Positions 56,085 through 63,404 of a stretch of DNA of 64,000 nt are shown piece by piece; position 1 is the first letter of the stretch; the number at the start of each line of letters is the position of its first letter. The stretch spans positions 6,188,001 to 6,252,000 of the forward strand of contig NZ_CP034449.1 in NCBI RefSeq assembly GCF_003952425.1. Direction: 5' to 3'. The notes under the pieces were generated by a model. The model ran no database searches. It saw only the letters and a list, made by a program, of their open reading frames with translations, and was not told where the DNA came from. Made by a program: the position numbers and the translations under genes. The stretch comes from Mesorhizobium sp. M2A.F.Ca.ET.046.03.2.1 (GTDB lineage Bacteria; Pseudomonadota; Alphaproteobacteria; Rhizobiales; Rhizobiaceae).

Positions 56085-57134
56085 TCAAGGCGCAGTGTTG
56101 TAATCGATGATCGTCTGCGGATTGATCTCGCCGTCATAGGAAGCATCGACGTCGTACTGGACAAGCGAGAAGTCACCGTTGCGGAACAGATAGGTCCCCG
56201 ATGACGAGGCGTCCCCTACGCCACGCCATTTGGCGGATGTGGTGATGGTTTTCGTGTTCTCGTCATAGTCCGAATTGGTTGCCCAGCCGCTGGTCTTGAA
56301 ACCGATGATGTGGATCGACTCGACCTTGCCTTCGCTGTTGTTGTTCTCGTAGCGGATATCGAGATCCGGCTCGGTGAACTGCAGCTGGGTCACGCCGTTG
56401 ACGTCATCGGCGATGTAGTAGACCGCGGTTTCGTTATAGGCGGCCATCGAGCAGAAGAAGCGGAACAGCCGCGTCTCGCGCTCCGGGTCGGCGGCTTGAG
56501 CGTCCTTGTCCTTGTATTGGACCGAATGGGCCTCTGGCTCACCGATTGGCTTGCCATCGGCATCCTGTTTGTCGCACTGCCCGCCATAGGTGGCGAGAAA
56601 CGCCTTCTTGGCCTGCTCCAGCGCCTCGTCCTTCTTCGGCGGCGGCGGGCCGTCGCCGCAGCTTGCCGGCACGGCGCTGTCGAAATCCTCCGTCGATGGC
56701 TTCAGCGCACCCTTGTCGATGAAGATCGGCTGGAAAGGCGGCTCCTGAATTTGCGCATTGACCTGGCGGACCGTGTAGCAGCCCGCGAAAACCTTGGCCT
56801 CGCCCTTCTTGTCGGTCGCCTGGATAGCGACCGGGACGCTGTAATAGATGCTGCCGGCGGCACCTTCGTCCGATACAGCGCCGGTCTTGACGTCGACGGT
56901 ATCGGTGCCGTCATAGCCTTTCACGAAAGCGTTGAAATCCTTGGCTGGCTTCGTATCGCCGAAATAACCCCAGGCGCGGGCGAATTCGTGACGATTGATG
57001 GCGCTGTAAAGCGAGCGGATGACGGCGTCGGCGCTGGACCTGTCGTCGATATAGGGCGCATCGGCCGCAAACGCGGACTGGCCGATACTGGACAGGGAAA
57101 AGAAGGCAGCCACAGCGAGAAAGATATGTCTCAT
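56085..57134 (-). CDS. Secreted protein with DUF1176-like C-terminus, hypothetical
   Basis: A 349-aa exported protein. The signal peptide MRHIFLAVAAFFSLSSIGQS ends near AFA-AD. The first 100 mature residues look like a small domain with VIRSLYSAINRHEFARAWGY. The C-terminal part (IHIIGFKTSGWATNSDYDEN, then SGTYLFRNGDFSLVQYDVDA, and YDGEINPQTIIDYNTAP) recalls DUF1176. Four cysteines may form disulfides. Function unknown. It is transcribed toward the alpha/beta hydrolase gene. Confidence 0.7.
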   Translation of the reverse strand: MRHIFLAVAAFFSLSSIGQSAFAADAPYIDDRSSADAVIRSLYSAINRHEFARAWGYFGDTKPAKDFNAFVKGYDGTDTVDVKTGAVSDEGAAGSIYYSVPVAIQATDKKGEAKVFAGCYTVRQVNAQIQEPPFQPIFIDKGALKPSTEDFDSAVPASCGDGPPPPKKDEALEQAKKAFLATYGGQCDKQDADGKPIGEPEAHSVQYKDKDAQAADPERETRLFRFFCSMAAYNETAVYYIADDVNGVTQLQFTEPDLDIRYENNNSEGKVESIHIIGFKTSGWATNSDYDENTKTITTSAKWRGVGDASSSGTYLFRNGDFSLVQYDVDASYDGEINPQTIIDYNTAP

Positions 57135-57276
57135 CGGGAATCTCCGCTCGATAACGAAAATACTACCATGGCGATTGCGGCGGCGCGGTGACGTGGAAGC
57201 ATGACCGCTTGAAGAATCGTGACCGGAGGCGTTAGGTCACGGCCCGCGGCGCTGGGGCCGCCTTGGGAGAGTGCTC

Positions 57277-57783
57277 GTGACTATTTCCATGTACGATATT
57301 TCCGTCGGCGTCTTTTCCGCCCGGCTGAAGGCGCTGGCCAGCGTGCTGACGGCGGCGGAGCAGAATGCCGCTGAGCGCAAGATCGATCCGCAGGTGTTCC
57401 TCACGGCGCGATTGGCGCCGGACATGTTTGCGCTGGCCAGGCAGGTCCAGATCTCCACCGACCATGCCAAGGGCGCGCCGTCGCGGCTCGCCGGCCGCGA
57501 GGTGCCGAAATATGAGGACAATGAAGCGAGCTTTGCCGAGCTGCAGGCCCGAATCGCCAAGACGCTCGATCACCTGGCGACGTTCTCGGCGGCCGATCTG
57601 GAAGGTTCGGAGGACAGGACGGTCGAATTAAGGCTTGGCGGGCGCGAAACTACGCTGCCCGGCCTGCAGTACCTGCTGCATGTCGCGATGCCGAATTTCT
57701 ATTTCCACGTCACGACGGCCTACGACATCCTGCGCCACAATGGCGTGCCGCTCGGCAAGCAGACCTTCCTGGGAAATCGCTGA
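57277..57783 (+). CDS. DUF1993-family protein
   Basis: A 168-aa helical protein: ISMYDISVGVFSARLKALAS, FLTARLAPDMFALARQVQIS, TDHAKGAPSRLAGREVPKYE and a C-terminal LPGLQYLLHVAMPNFYFHVT then AYDILRHNGVPLGKQTFLG. This is DUF1993, a four-helix-bundle family related to DinB-like folds, of unknown function. The start is taken as GTG 57277, six bases after GGGAGA. ATG 57289 is the alternative. A strong hairpin follows at 57800. Confidence 0.85.
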   Translation: MTISMYDISVGVFSARLKALASVLTAAEQNAAERKIDPQVFLTARLAPDMFALARQVQISTDHAKGAPSRLAGREVPKYEDNEASFAELQARIAKTLDHLATFSAADLEGSEDRTVELRLGGRETTLPGLQYLLHVAMPNFYFHVTTAYDILRHNGVPLGKQTFLGNR

Positions 57784-57799
57784 ATTTTGAGCAGGTTGA

Positions 57800-57825
57800 A
57801 GGTTTCCCGGCAGCCCGGGAAACCT
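57800..57825. terminator. Hairpin between DUF1993 and DUF1127 genes
   Basis: AGGTTTCCCGG (57800-57810), loop CAGC, CCGGGAAACCT (57815-57825), then GTTTGG. A perfect eleven-base-pair stem between two converging genes, probably terminating both. Confidence 0.75.
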
Positions 57826-57842
57826 GTTTGGCTCAGCGTTGT

Positions 57843-58007
57843 TCAGCGGGCCGACATTTCGCGCGCGATGCGCGGAAAGTCCGCCGGCTTGATGCCGATA
57901 TCGGCGCGGTCGGCATTGCTCATCGCATTGAGAAGCGCGAGCGCCGCGCGGTAACGCTGGTGTTCTTGCGGCCGTGGCCGAGCGAACATTTCAGTGAAGA
58001 ACCCCAT
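57843..58007 (-). CDS. 54-aa DUF1127-like small protein
   Basis: Translation from ATG 58007 to the TGA at 57843-57845 gives MGFFTEMFARPRPQEHQRYR, then AALALLNAMSNADRADIGIK and PADFPRIAREMSAR. The second half (DxADIGIKPADFxRIARE) is the DUF1127 signature shared with the gene at 37216. The possible ribosome site AGGGG is about ten bases upstream, in the loop of a small hairpin (AATAG-CCC-CTATT, 58013-58025). A TATACT -10 element lies some 30 bases further up (about 58045 on the minus strand). Function unknown. These small proteins are often strongly expressed. Confidence 0.75.
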   Translation of the reverse strand: MGFFTEMFARPRPQEHQRYRAALALLNAMSNADRADIGIKPADFPRIAREMSAR

Positions 58008-58167
58008 GACTCAATAGCCCCTATTGGTCCTCCCAACGTCAAAGTATAGGCGATTTTTTTAAATTGTGCAGTGCAGCAATTGCATGGCTGCCATGCCGCA
58101 TCAGATTTTTTCCGCCACAATCGATTTTCCGCGAAACTTTTCGGCAGGCTCAATCGTAGGCGTTGGT

Positions 58168-58189
58168 GCCGGCACTTGGCCGGCTTTTT
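58168..58189 (+). terminator. Terminator 1 of tandem pair
   Basis: GCCGGC (58168-58173), loop ACTTG, GCCGGC (58179-58184), TTTTT. Confidence 0.75.
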
Positions 58190-58211
58190 CCTCGCCACTC
58201 CTGGCGACCTT

Positions 58212-58243
58212 GCCGGACTGCACGAAATGCGGTCCGGCTTTTT
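58212..58243 (+). terminator. Terminator 2 of tandem pair
   Basis: GCCGGAC-T-GCA (58212-58222), loop CGAAA, TGC-G-GTCCGGC (58228-58238), TTTTTG. A ten-base-pair interrupted stem with a T:G mismatch-like step. Confidence 0.8.
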
Positions 58244-58276
58244 GCTTGATGGCTCCGGTCGGCAAAATGCCTGCAA

Positions 58277-58855
58277 TTGTTAACGTCGCCAGAAGTCATT
58301 TTTAACGAGGGCGCCCTATCTTCAAATGGCGTCAATGCATGCCGTCACGAGAGGGAGGCTGAGATCGGCACCGGGAACAAGCTCGATTTCGCTTCGTTGC
58401 TCGACGACCTGATCGTCGCCTCGGAGAAAGGCGAGGAAGAGGGCGCCCGGCCGTCTATCCCGTTCGACTATCTGTCCGTTGCCGATGAACTTCATTCCGG
58501 CCGCATCAAGGTTGCCGGTGAGAGCGTCGCCGCCGAATACCGCGAATCCGGCGCCGATCTTGCCGCGGAGTTCGCAGCACTTCTCGACCGGGCGAAACTG
58601 ACGCTTGCGGGCGAAGAGCATTGGCCCGAGGAAAAGCTGCCGTCGATCGATCCCGAAGCCATTGCCGGCGAGCTCGGCCTCGACCATCCAGCCAAGAATG
58701 CCGATTTCGGCCGCATCCGGCGCAATTTCGCTTTCGCCAACCACCCGGACCGGGTCGCGCCGCATCTGCGCCAGCGCGCCATGATCCGCATGCAGGTGGC
58801 CAACATGCTGATCGACGAGGCGAAGCGACGGGCCTTGGCTGGGGCACGCCGTTAG
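58277..58855 (+). CDS. Hypothetical protein with degenerate J-domain-like C-terminus
   Basis: Up to 192 aa. The first half is acidic (LDFASLLDDLIVASEKGEEE). The C-terminal 60 residues (FGRIRRNFAFANHPDRVAPH, then LRQRAMIRMQVANMLIDEAK) resemble a shortened DnaJ domain with the HPD motif. I cannot assign a chaperone role with certainty. The start is unclear: a TTG at 58277 has no ribosome site, and the only ideal site (GGGAGG, 58353-58358) lies before an ATC codon at 58364 that opens IGTGNKLDFASLLDD. Either the start is non-canonical or a base differs here. Confidence 0.7.
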   Translation: MLTSPEVIFNEGALSSNGVNACRHEREAEIGTGNKLDFASLLDDLIVASEKGEEEGARPSIPFDYLSVADELHSGRIKVAGESVAAEYRESGADLAAEFAALLDRAKLTLAGEEHWPEEKLPSIDPEAIAGELGLDHPAKNADFGRIRRNFAFANHPDRVAPHLRQRAMIRMQVANMLIDEAKRRALAGARR

Positions 58856-58969
58856 CCGCGCAGTTTACGCAAAAAGTCGAAGACTGCGGGCTTGGAGAAA
58901 CTCCGGCCTGTGCTTTATGCTTGAACTTCCTCCCCGCGCTGTCCGCGCAAAACTCCCGCCGGAGATCCC

Positions 58970-60037
58970 ATGCATAAACGCCGCCTCGGTCGGACCGACC
59001 TCCTTGTTTCGCAAATCTGCCTCGGTTCGATGACCTGGGGGCAGCAGAACACCGAAGCGGAGGGCCACGCGCAGATGGACCTGGCGTTCTCGCGCGGGGT
59101 GAATTTAATCGACACGGCCGAGCTTTACCCGATCCCGCCCAAGGCCGAGACGCAAGGGCGGACCGAGAAGACCATCGGCAGCTGGATGAAAGCCAATCGC
59201 AACCGCGACAAGGTCATCCTTGCCTCGAAAGTGGTCGGCCGCACGGCCAACACCTGGTTCCGCGGCGATCGTCCCTCGAAGCTGGTGCGCGCCGACATCT
59301 TCGACGCGGTCGAGAAGTCGCTGGCCAAGCTCGGCACGGACTATATCGACCTCTATCAGATCCACTGGCCGGACCGGGACATTCCCTGGGGCTCGAATCC
59401 GACGCGCGTGGGAGCGGTGGCGCGGCGCCCGGATGCGGCAGGCACTCCGGGAGGCGAGACGCCTGTTGCCGAAACGCTCGCCGTCTTCGACGAACTGGTG
59501 AAGGCCGGAAAGATCCGCCATCTGGGTCTCTCGAACGAAAGCTCCTGGGGTGTCATGCGCTTCGTCTTCGAGGCCGAAAAGGCCGTGGGTCCGCGCGTCG
59601 CCTCGCTGCAGAACGCCTACAACCTCGTCAACCGCACCTTCGAGGTGAACCTTGCCGAGGTCTGCGAACGCGAGGAGATCGGGTTTCTTCCCTATTCGCC
59701 GCTGGCGCAGGGCTATCTCACCGGCAAGTACGATCATGGCGCGCGGCCGCAGGGCTCGCGCTCGCAGCTTTTTAACCGCGGCCAGCGCTACGAGACGCCG
59801 AATGCGGCGGAAGTGCTGCTTCAATACAACGAGCTGGCGCGCTCCTTCGGCATGGAGCCGGCGCTCTTCGCCAACGCCTATGTGGCGAGCCGGCCCTTCG
59901 TGACGGCGAACATCGTCGGTGCGACCACCATCGCGCAGCTCGAGACGGCGCTGTCCTCGGTCGACGTCACCTGGACGGAAGAGATGCAGAAGGCGGTCGA
60001 CGCCATTCACCAGCGCGTCGGCAATCCGTGTCCTTGA
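58970..60037 (+). CDS. Aldo/keto reductase, Tas-like
   Basis: A 355-aa NADPH-dependent oxidoreductase with the aldo/keto reductase barrel. The catalytic tetrad is visible: Asp and Tyr in NLIDTAELYP, Lys in VILASKVVG and His in LYQIHWPDRD. It has the long insertion after QIHWPDRDIPWGSNPTRVG seen in Tas proteins (E. coli Tas complements tyrosine auxotrophy by an unknown route). The C-terminal FVTANIVGATTIAQLETALS binds the cofactor phosphate. CCGGAG precedes ATG 58970. It lies 34 bases before the next gene, probably the same operon. Confidence 0.9.
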   Translation: MHKRRLGRTDLLVSQICLGSMTWGQQNTEAEGHAQMDLAFSRGVNLIDTAELYPIPPKAETQGRTEKTIGSWMKANRNRDKVILASKVVGRTANTWFRGDRPSKLVRADIFDAVEKSLAKLGTDYIDLYQIHWPDRDIPWGSNPTRVGAVARRPDAAGTPGGETPVAETLAVFDELVKAGKIRHLGLSNESSWGVMRFVFEAEKAVGPRVASLQNAYNLVNRTFEVNLAEVCEREEIGFLPYSPLAQGYLTGKYDHGARPQGSRSQLFNRGQRYETPNAAEVLLQYNELARSFGMEPALFANAYVASRPFVTANIVGATTIAQLETALSSVDVTWTEEMQKAVDAIHQRVGNPCP

Positions 60038-60071
60038 TCGGAATCGTTTAAAAAACAAAGGGGTGGAGACG

Positions 60072-61337
60072 ATGGCAGAGTTTCCGATCGAGGCCGTGCG
60101 CGGCAGATTTCCGGCGCTTTCGCTGACCGATAAAGGGCGCCGGCGCATCTATCTCGACAATCCCGCCGGCACGCAGGTGCCACTGACGGTAGCGGACGCG
60201 GTGTCGCGCTGCCTGCTCTCGACCAACGCCAATCTGGGCGGCATCTTCGAAACAACGGTCGCTGCGCAGCAGGTGGTCGATGGGGCACATGCCGCGATGG
60301 CCGATTTCCTCAACGCATCGAGCGTCGAGGAGATCGTCATCGGCGCCAACATGACGACGCTCACCTACCACATGTCGCGCACGCTTGGCCGGACAATGAA
60401 GCCGGGCGACGAGATCATCGTCACGCGCATGGACCACGAAGGCAATGTCTCGCCCTGGCTGCAGCTTGCCGAGGATCTCGGCCTGGTCGTTCGCTTCCTG
60501 CCGTTCGACGAGCGGAGCTGGCAGGTGGAGGAGGCGGCGCTGAACGCGCTGCTTTCGGACAAGACGCGGCTCGTCGCGCTGAATTATGCCTCGAACCTGA
60601 CCGGCTCGATCAACCGGGTGAAAGCGCTGACGGCGCTCGCCAGGCAGGCCGGCGCGCTGGTCTACGTCGATGCCGTGCAGTTCGCGCCGCATGGGCTCAT
60701 CGACGTGCAGGCGCTCGGCTGTGATTTCCTGATCTGCTCGGCCTACAAATTCTTCGGGCCGCATGTGGCCATATTGTGGGGACGGCGTGACGTCATCGAC
60801 GGCCTCAAGCCCTACAAATGCCGCTGTTCGTCGAACGGGCTGCCGGAGCGGTTCGAACTCGGCACGCCGCAGATCGAGCTGATGGCCGGGCTGACGGCAG
60901 CGATCGACTATTTCGCCGATCTAGGCGCTGCCGCCGGCGAGGGCGGATCGCGGCGGCAGCGGATCGCCAAGGCTTTCGACGTTTCGATCGCTTATGAGAA
61001 TGCGCTGGCCCGGCAACTGATCGAAGGCCTGTCCGATATCGAGGGCCTGATTATCCGCGGTATCACCGATACGGAGCGCCTCGCCGAGCGGGTGCCGACC
61101 GTTTCCTTCACGGTCGAGGGCATCGCGCCGGAAACGATCGTGCGGCAGATGAACGCCGAGAATATCTTTCTGTGGTCGGGCCATAATTACGCGTGGGAGA
61201 TCGTCCACCAGCTCGGCATTCCAGCTGAGCAGGGTGTCGTGCGCATCGGCATTGCCCACTACAACACGGCGGCCGAGATCGAGGAGACGCTGGAGAGCGT
61301 GCACCGCGTGATCGCGATGCTGCGGCAGCAGCGCTAG
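60072..61337 (+). CDS. Cysteine-desulfurase-like PLP protein without the catalytic Cys
   Basis: A 421-aa fold-type I aminotransferase-class-V protein. The PLP lysine is in FLICSAYKFFGPHVA and the pyridine-binding Asp in VYVDAVQFAPHG. The position that holds Cys in SufS (RAGTHCAQP in this window) reads FLWSGHNYAWEIV, with Asn instead. That matches, as I recall, the family annotated cysteine desulfurase-like (TIGR01976/VC1184), so desulfurase activity is doubtful. GGTGGAGACG lies just before ATG 60072. Its stop and that of the convergent HDAC-type gene share CTAG (61334-61337). Confidence 0.88.
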   Translation: MAEFPIEAVRGRFPALSLTDKGRRRIYLDNPAGTQVPLTVADAVSRCLLSTNANLGGIFETTVAAQQVVDGAHAAMADFLNASSVEEIVIGANMTTLTYHMSRTLGRTMKPGDEIIVTRMDHEGNVSPWLQLAEDLGLVVRFLPFDERSWQVEEAALNALLSDKTRLVALNYASNLTGSINRVKALTALARQAGALVYVDAVQFAPHGLIDVQALGCDFLICSAYKFFGPHVAILWGRRDVIDGLKPYKCRCSSNGLPERFELGTPQIELMAGLTAAIDYFADLGAAAGEGGSRRQRIAKAFDVSIAYENALARQLIEGLSDIEGLIIRGITDTERLAERVPTVSFTVEGIAPETIVRQMNAENIFLWSGHNYAWEIVHQLGIPAEQGVVRIGIAHYNTAAEIEETLESVHRVIAMLRQQR

Positions 61338-62368
61338 TCTTTCTTGCCGCCGAGGCCGGTCAGGAAAGCGGTGAGGTTGTCGCCCAGCGCATCGCAGAGA
61401 TAGCCGCCTTCCTGGACGATGACCGTGGGCAGGCCGAGCCCGGCAATCGCTTCGCCCATTCGCGAGAAGCCTGGCGTCGTCACCGAGAGGCCGCCGAATG
61501 GATCGCCTTCGAAAGCGTCGAGGCCGAGTGCCACCACAAGCGCTTCCGGCGCGAAGGCGCGGATGCGCTGGAAGGCCGTCGCCAGCGCTTCGAGAAAGGC
61601 CGTGTCGCCGGATTTGCGCGGCAGCGGCAGGTTGAGATTGTAGCCGAGGCCGGGGCCTTCGCCGCGCTCGTCGGCATGCCCCCAGAAGAACGGATAGAAG
61701 CGCACTGGATCGGCGTGCAGCGAGACGGTCAGCACATCGGGACGGGCGTAGAAGATGCCTTGCGTGCCGTTGCCGTGATGCAGGTCGACATCGAGGATGG
61801 CGACGCGGGCGGAACTCTTGCGCAGAACCTGCGCGGCCAAGGCCGAATTGTTGATGAAGCAGAAGCCGCCGGCGACATCGGCGAAAGCGTGGTGTCCAGG
61901 CGGACGGCAGAGCGCATAGGCCGACGGCGCGCCGGCCATCACGGCTTGAGCGGCTTCGACCGCGCTCCAGGCGCTCCACAGCGCGCTGTTCCAGGTCTCG
62001 GCCGAGATCGGGCAGGCGGTGTCGGCCATATGGTAGCCGGCCTGGCCGACCGCCGAGGCCGGATAGGAGCCGTTGCGAGCGATCGGGTGGATGTTCGGGA
62101 TCACCTCCGCCGAAGCGCCTTCGATGCGCTGCCAGCGCGTGAAGATGTTTTCGAGGAAGTCGAGATATTCAGGCGTATGCACCGCCGCGACCGGGCCAAG
62201 CCCGTGATTTTTCGGGCGTTCGACCGTCAAACCGGCCGATCTTGCGCCGGATAGCAGTCTCTCCACCCGCTCCGGCTTTTCCGGATTGGGCTGCGGCGCG
62301 CCGCTCGAAAGGAAAGCCTTGGGATCGTGGCGCTTCTGCTCTTCGGCATAGAAGGCTTTCATCGTCAT
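61334..62368 (-). CDS. Acetylpolyamine amidohydrolase (HDAC superfamily)
   Basis: A 344-aa zinc deacetylase of the arginase/HDAC fold. Motifs: LCRPPGHHAFADVAGGFCFI (catalytic His159/His160), ILDVDLHHGNGTQGIFY (zinc ligands D195 and H197), VALGLDAFEGDP (ligand D284) and VQEGGYLCD (transition-state Tyr). The segments VHTPEYLDFLE and SLHADPVRFYPFFWGHADE resemble the acetylpolyamine amidohydrolase of Mycoplana more than protein-lysine deacetylases. It likely removes acetyl from polyamines. Its ATG overlaps the stop of the acetyltransferase gene by four bases. Confidence 0.87.
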   Translation of the reverse strand: MTMKAFYAEEQKRHDPKAFLSSGAPQPNPEKPERVERLLSGARSAGLTVERPKNHGLGPVAAVHTPEYLDFLENIFTRWQRIEGASAEVIPNIHPIARNGSYPASAVGQAGYHMADTACPISAETWNSALWSAWSAVEAAQAVMAGAPSAYALCRPPGHHAFADVAGGFCFINNSALAAQVLRKSSARVAILDVDLHHGNGTQGIFYARPDVLTVSLHADPVRFYPFFWGHADERGEGPGLGYNLNLPLPRKSGDTAFLEALATAFQRIRAFAPEALVVALGLDAFEGDPFGGLSVTTPGFSRMGEAIAGLGLPTVIVQEGGYLCDALGDNLTAFLTGLGGKKD

Positions 62369-62868
62369 TCCTCCGGAGCGTCGGCAAAGGCGAAAAAGGC
62401 ATCGCCGACGATCTTCTGCACCTGTTCGTAACTCGAGCGGCCGATGCCCAGTTTCTCATAGAAGGCCTTGGCGGTCTCGTTGTCGGTATCGACGGAGAGC
62501 CTCAGATAAACGCCGCCCGCCGCGCGGCACTCTTTCGCGACGCGCCGCAGCAGTTTCTCGCCGATGCGGCGGCCGCGAAAGCGGTCCTCGACATAAAGAT
62601 CCTGCACATAGACGCCCGGACGACCCATCCAGGTCGAGAAGATCGGGAAATACAGGCAGAGCCCGGCGAATTCGCCGCCGATCTCGACGATCAGGGTCGA
62701 GAAGGCGGGCTTTTCGCCGAAGCCGTAAGTGCGGAGGTCGTCAGCGGTGGATTTGATATCCTGGTTGGCGCCGATATGGGTGCCGAGACGCAGCAGCGCG
62801 GCGTAGATTGTTTCGACGTCGTCGATGGTACCGGGACGGAGCAGAATGTCGGTGGCCCGCTGCGGCAT
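62365..62868 (-). CDS. GNAT acetyltransferase, spermidine/spermine-acetyltransferase-like
   Basis: A 167-aa GNAT enzyme. Core acetyl-CoA site: VYVQDLYVEDRFRGRRIGEK (motif A with RxxGIG variant R-G-R-R-I-G). The preceding segment YGFGEKPAFSTLIVEIGGEF, then LCLYFPIFSTWMGRPGVYVQ, has the layout of SSAT-type polyamine acetyltransferases (human SAT1 reads similarly, with YxxxxSTWxG/YDPWIG and YLEDFFV). The Tyr in NETAKAFYEKLG is the usual general acid. It is translated just before the deacetylase, which supports a shared polyamine substrate. Confidence 0.82.
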   Translation of the reverse strand: MPQRATDILLRPGTIDDVETIYAALLRLGTHIGANQDIKSTADDLRTYGFGEKPAFSTLIVEIGGEFAGLCLYFPIFSTWMGRPGVYVQDLYVEDRFRGRRIGEKLLRRVAKECRAAGGVYLRLSVDTDNETAKAFYEKLGIGRSSYEQVQKIVGDAFFAFADAPEE

Positions 62869-62871
62869 CGG

Positions 62872-63381
62872 TCAGTCCGCATGTCCGGCGGCGCTGGAGC
62901 CGATCAACAGATCGTCAAGCTCGCCGATTCTGTCTTCGGAAAAGACACGGATACCGTTTTCCTCGAGCAGCGCGGTGGTCGTGCCTTGGCCAGCCACGCG
63001 GGCCCTTGAAAAGCTCCCGTCATAGATAAAACTGCTGCCGCATGATGGGCTGCCGTCCGTCAATACGGCATAGCGGCATCCGGTTTCCCGGGCGAGGTCG
63101 AGCGCCAGTTGCCCGGCTTCGCGGTAAAGGCGGGTGACATCGCTGCCGGTTTGCTCGATCACTCTGCCATGGCCCTGCAGGACCGCATGGCCGTCGCGCG
63201 CGCCCTGGATTTCCGCCGGCGGACGCGGCGTCGAAAAACCTGCCGCTACCTCTGGACAGATCTGCACGATCCGGCCTTCCGACTGCCACCGCGCCAGTAC
63301 GGGATGGTGATCGAGCCGAAACGAGCCGTTGTAGCGCACCTTGCTTCCGAGCAGGCAGGCCGAGACAAGCACTCTCTCCAT
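62872..63381 (-). CDS. DUF523-family protein (TudS desulfidase-like)
   Basis: A 169-aa protein with the DUF523 signature: VLVSACLLGSKVRYNGSFRL, ICPEVAAGFSTPRPPAEIQG and DGSPSCGSSFIYDGSFS. The three conserved cysteines (C9, C42, C114) match those that hold a [4Fe-4S] cluster in TudS, the thiouracil desulfidase described from this family. That points to an iron-sulfur enzyme rather than a protein of wholly unknown type, but the substrate is unproven. It lies three bases upstream of the acetyltransferase gene and 23 bases downstream of the aminotransferase gene, so all four genes appear to form one minus-strand operon. Confidence 0.83.
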   Translation of the reverse strand: MERVLVSACLLGSKVRYNGSFRLDHHPVLARWQSEGRIVQICPEVAAGFSTPRPPAEIQGARDGHAVLQGHGRVIEQTGSDVTRLYREAGQLALDLARETGCRYAVLTDGSPSCGSSFIYDGSFSRARVAGQGTTTALLEENGIRVFSEDRIGELDDLLIGSSAAGHAD

Positions 63382-63404
63382 ATCGGCTCTCCCTTGGCGA
63401 GGGC

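Larger units (their letters stand above)
58008..58276 (+). ncRNA. Candidate small RNA or leader ending in two tandem terminators
   Basis: About 270 gene-free bases that are AT-richer than the surroundings. They end in two separate intrinsic terminators on the plus strand (58168-58189 and 58212-58243), although no plus-strand gene lies between the DUF1993 terminator at 57825 and here. That pattern fits one or two short transcripts starting between 58030 and 58150, or a regulated leader of the gene at 58277. I could not identify a convincing plus-strand promoter. Confidence 0.35.
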
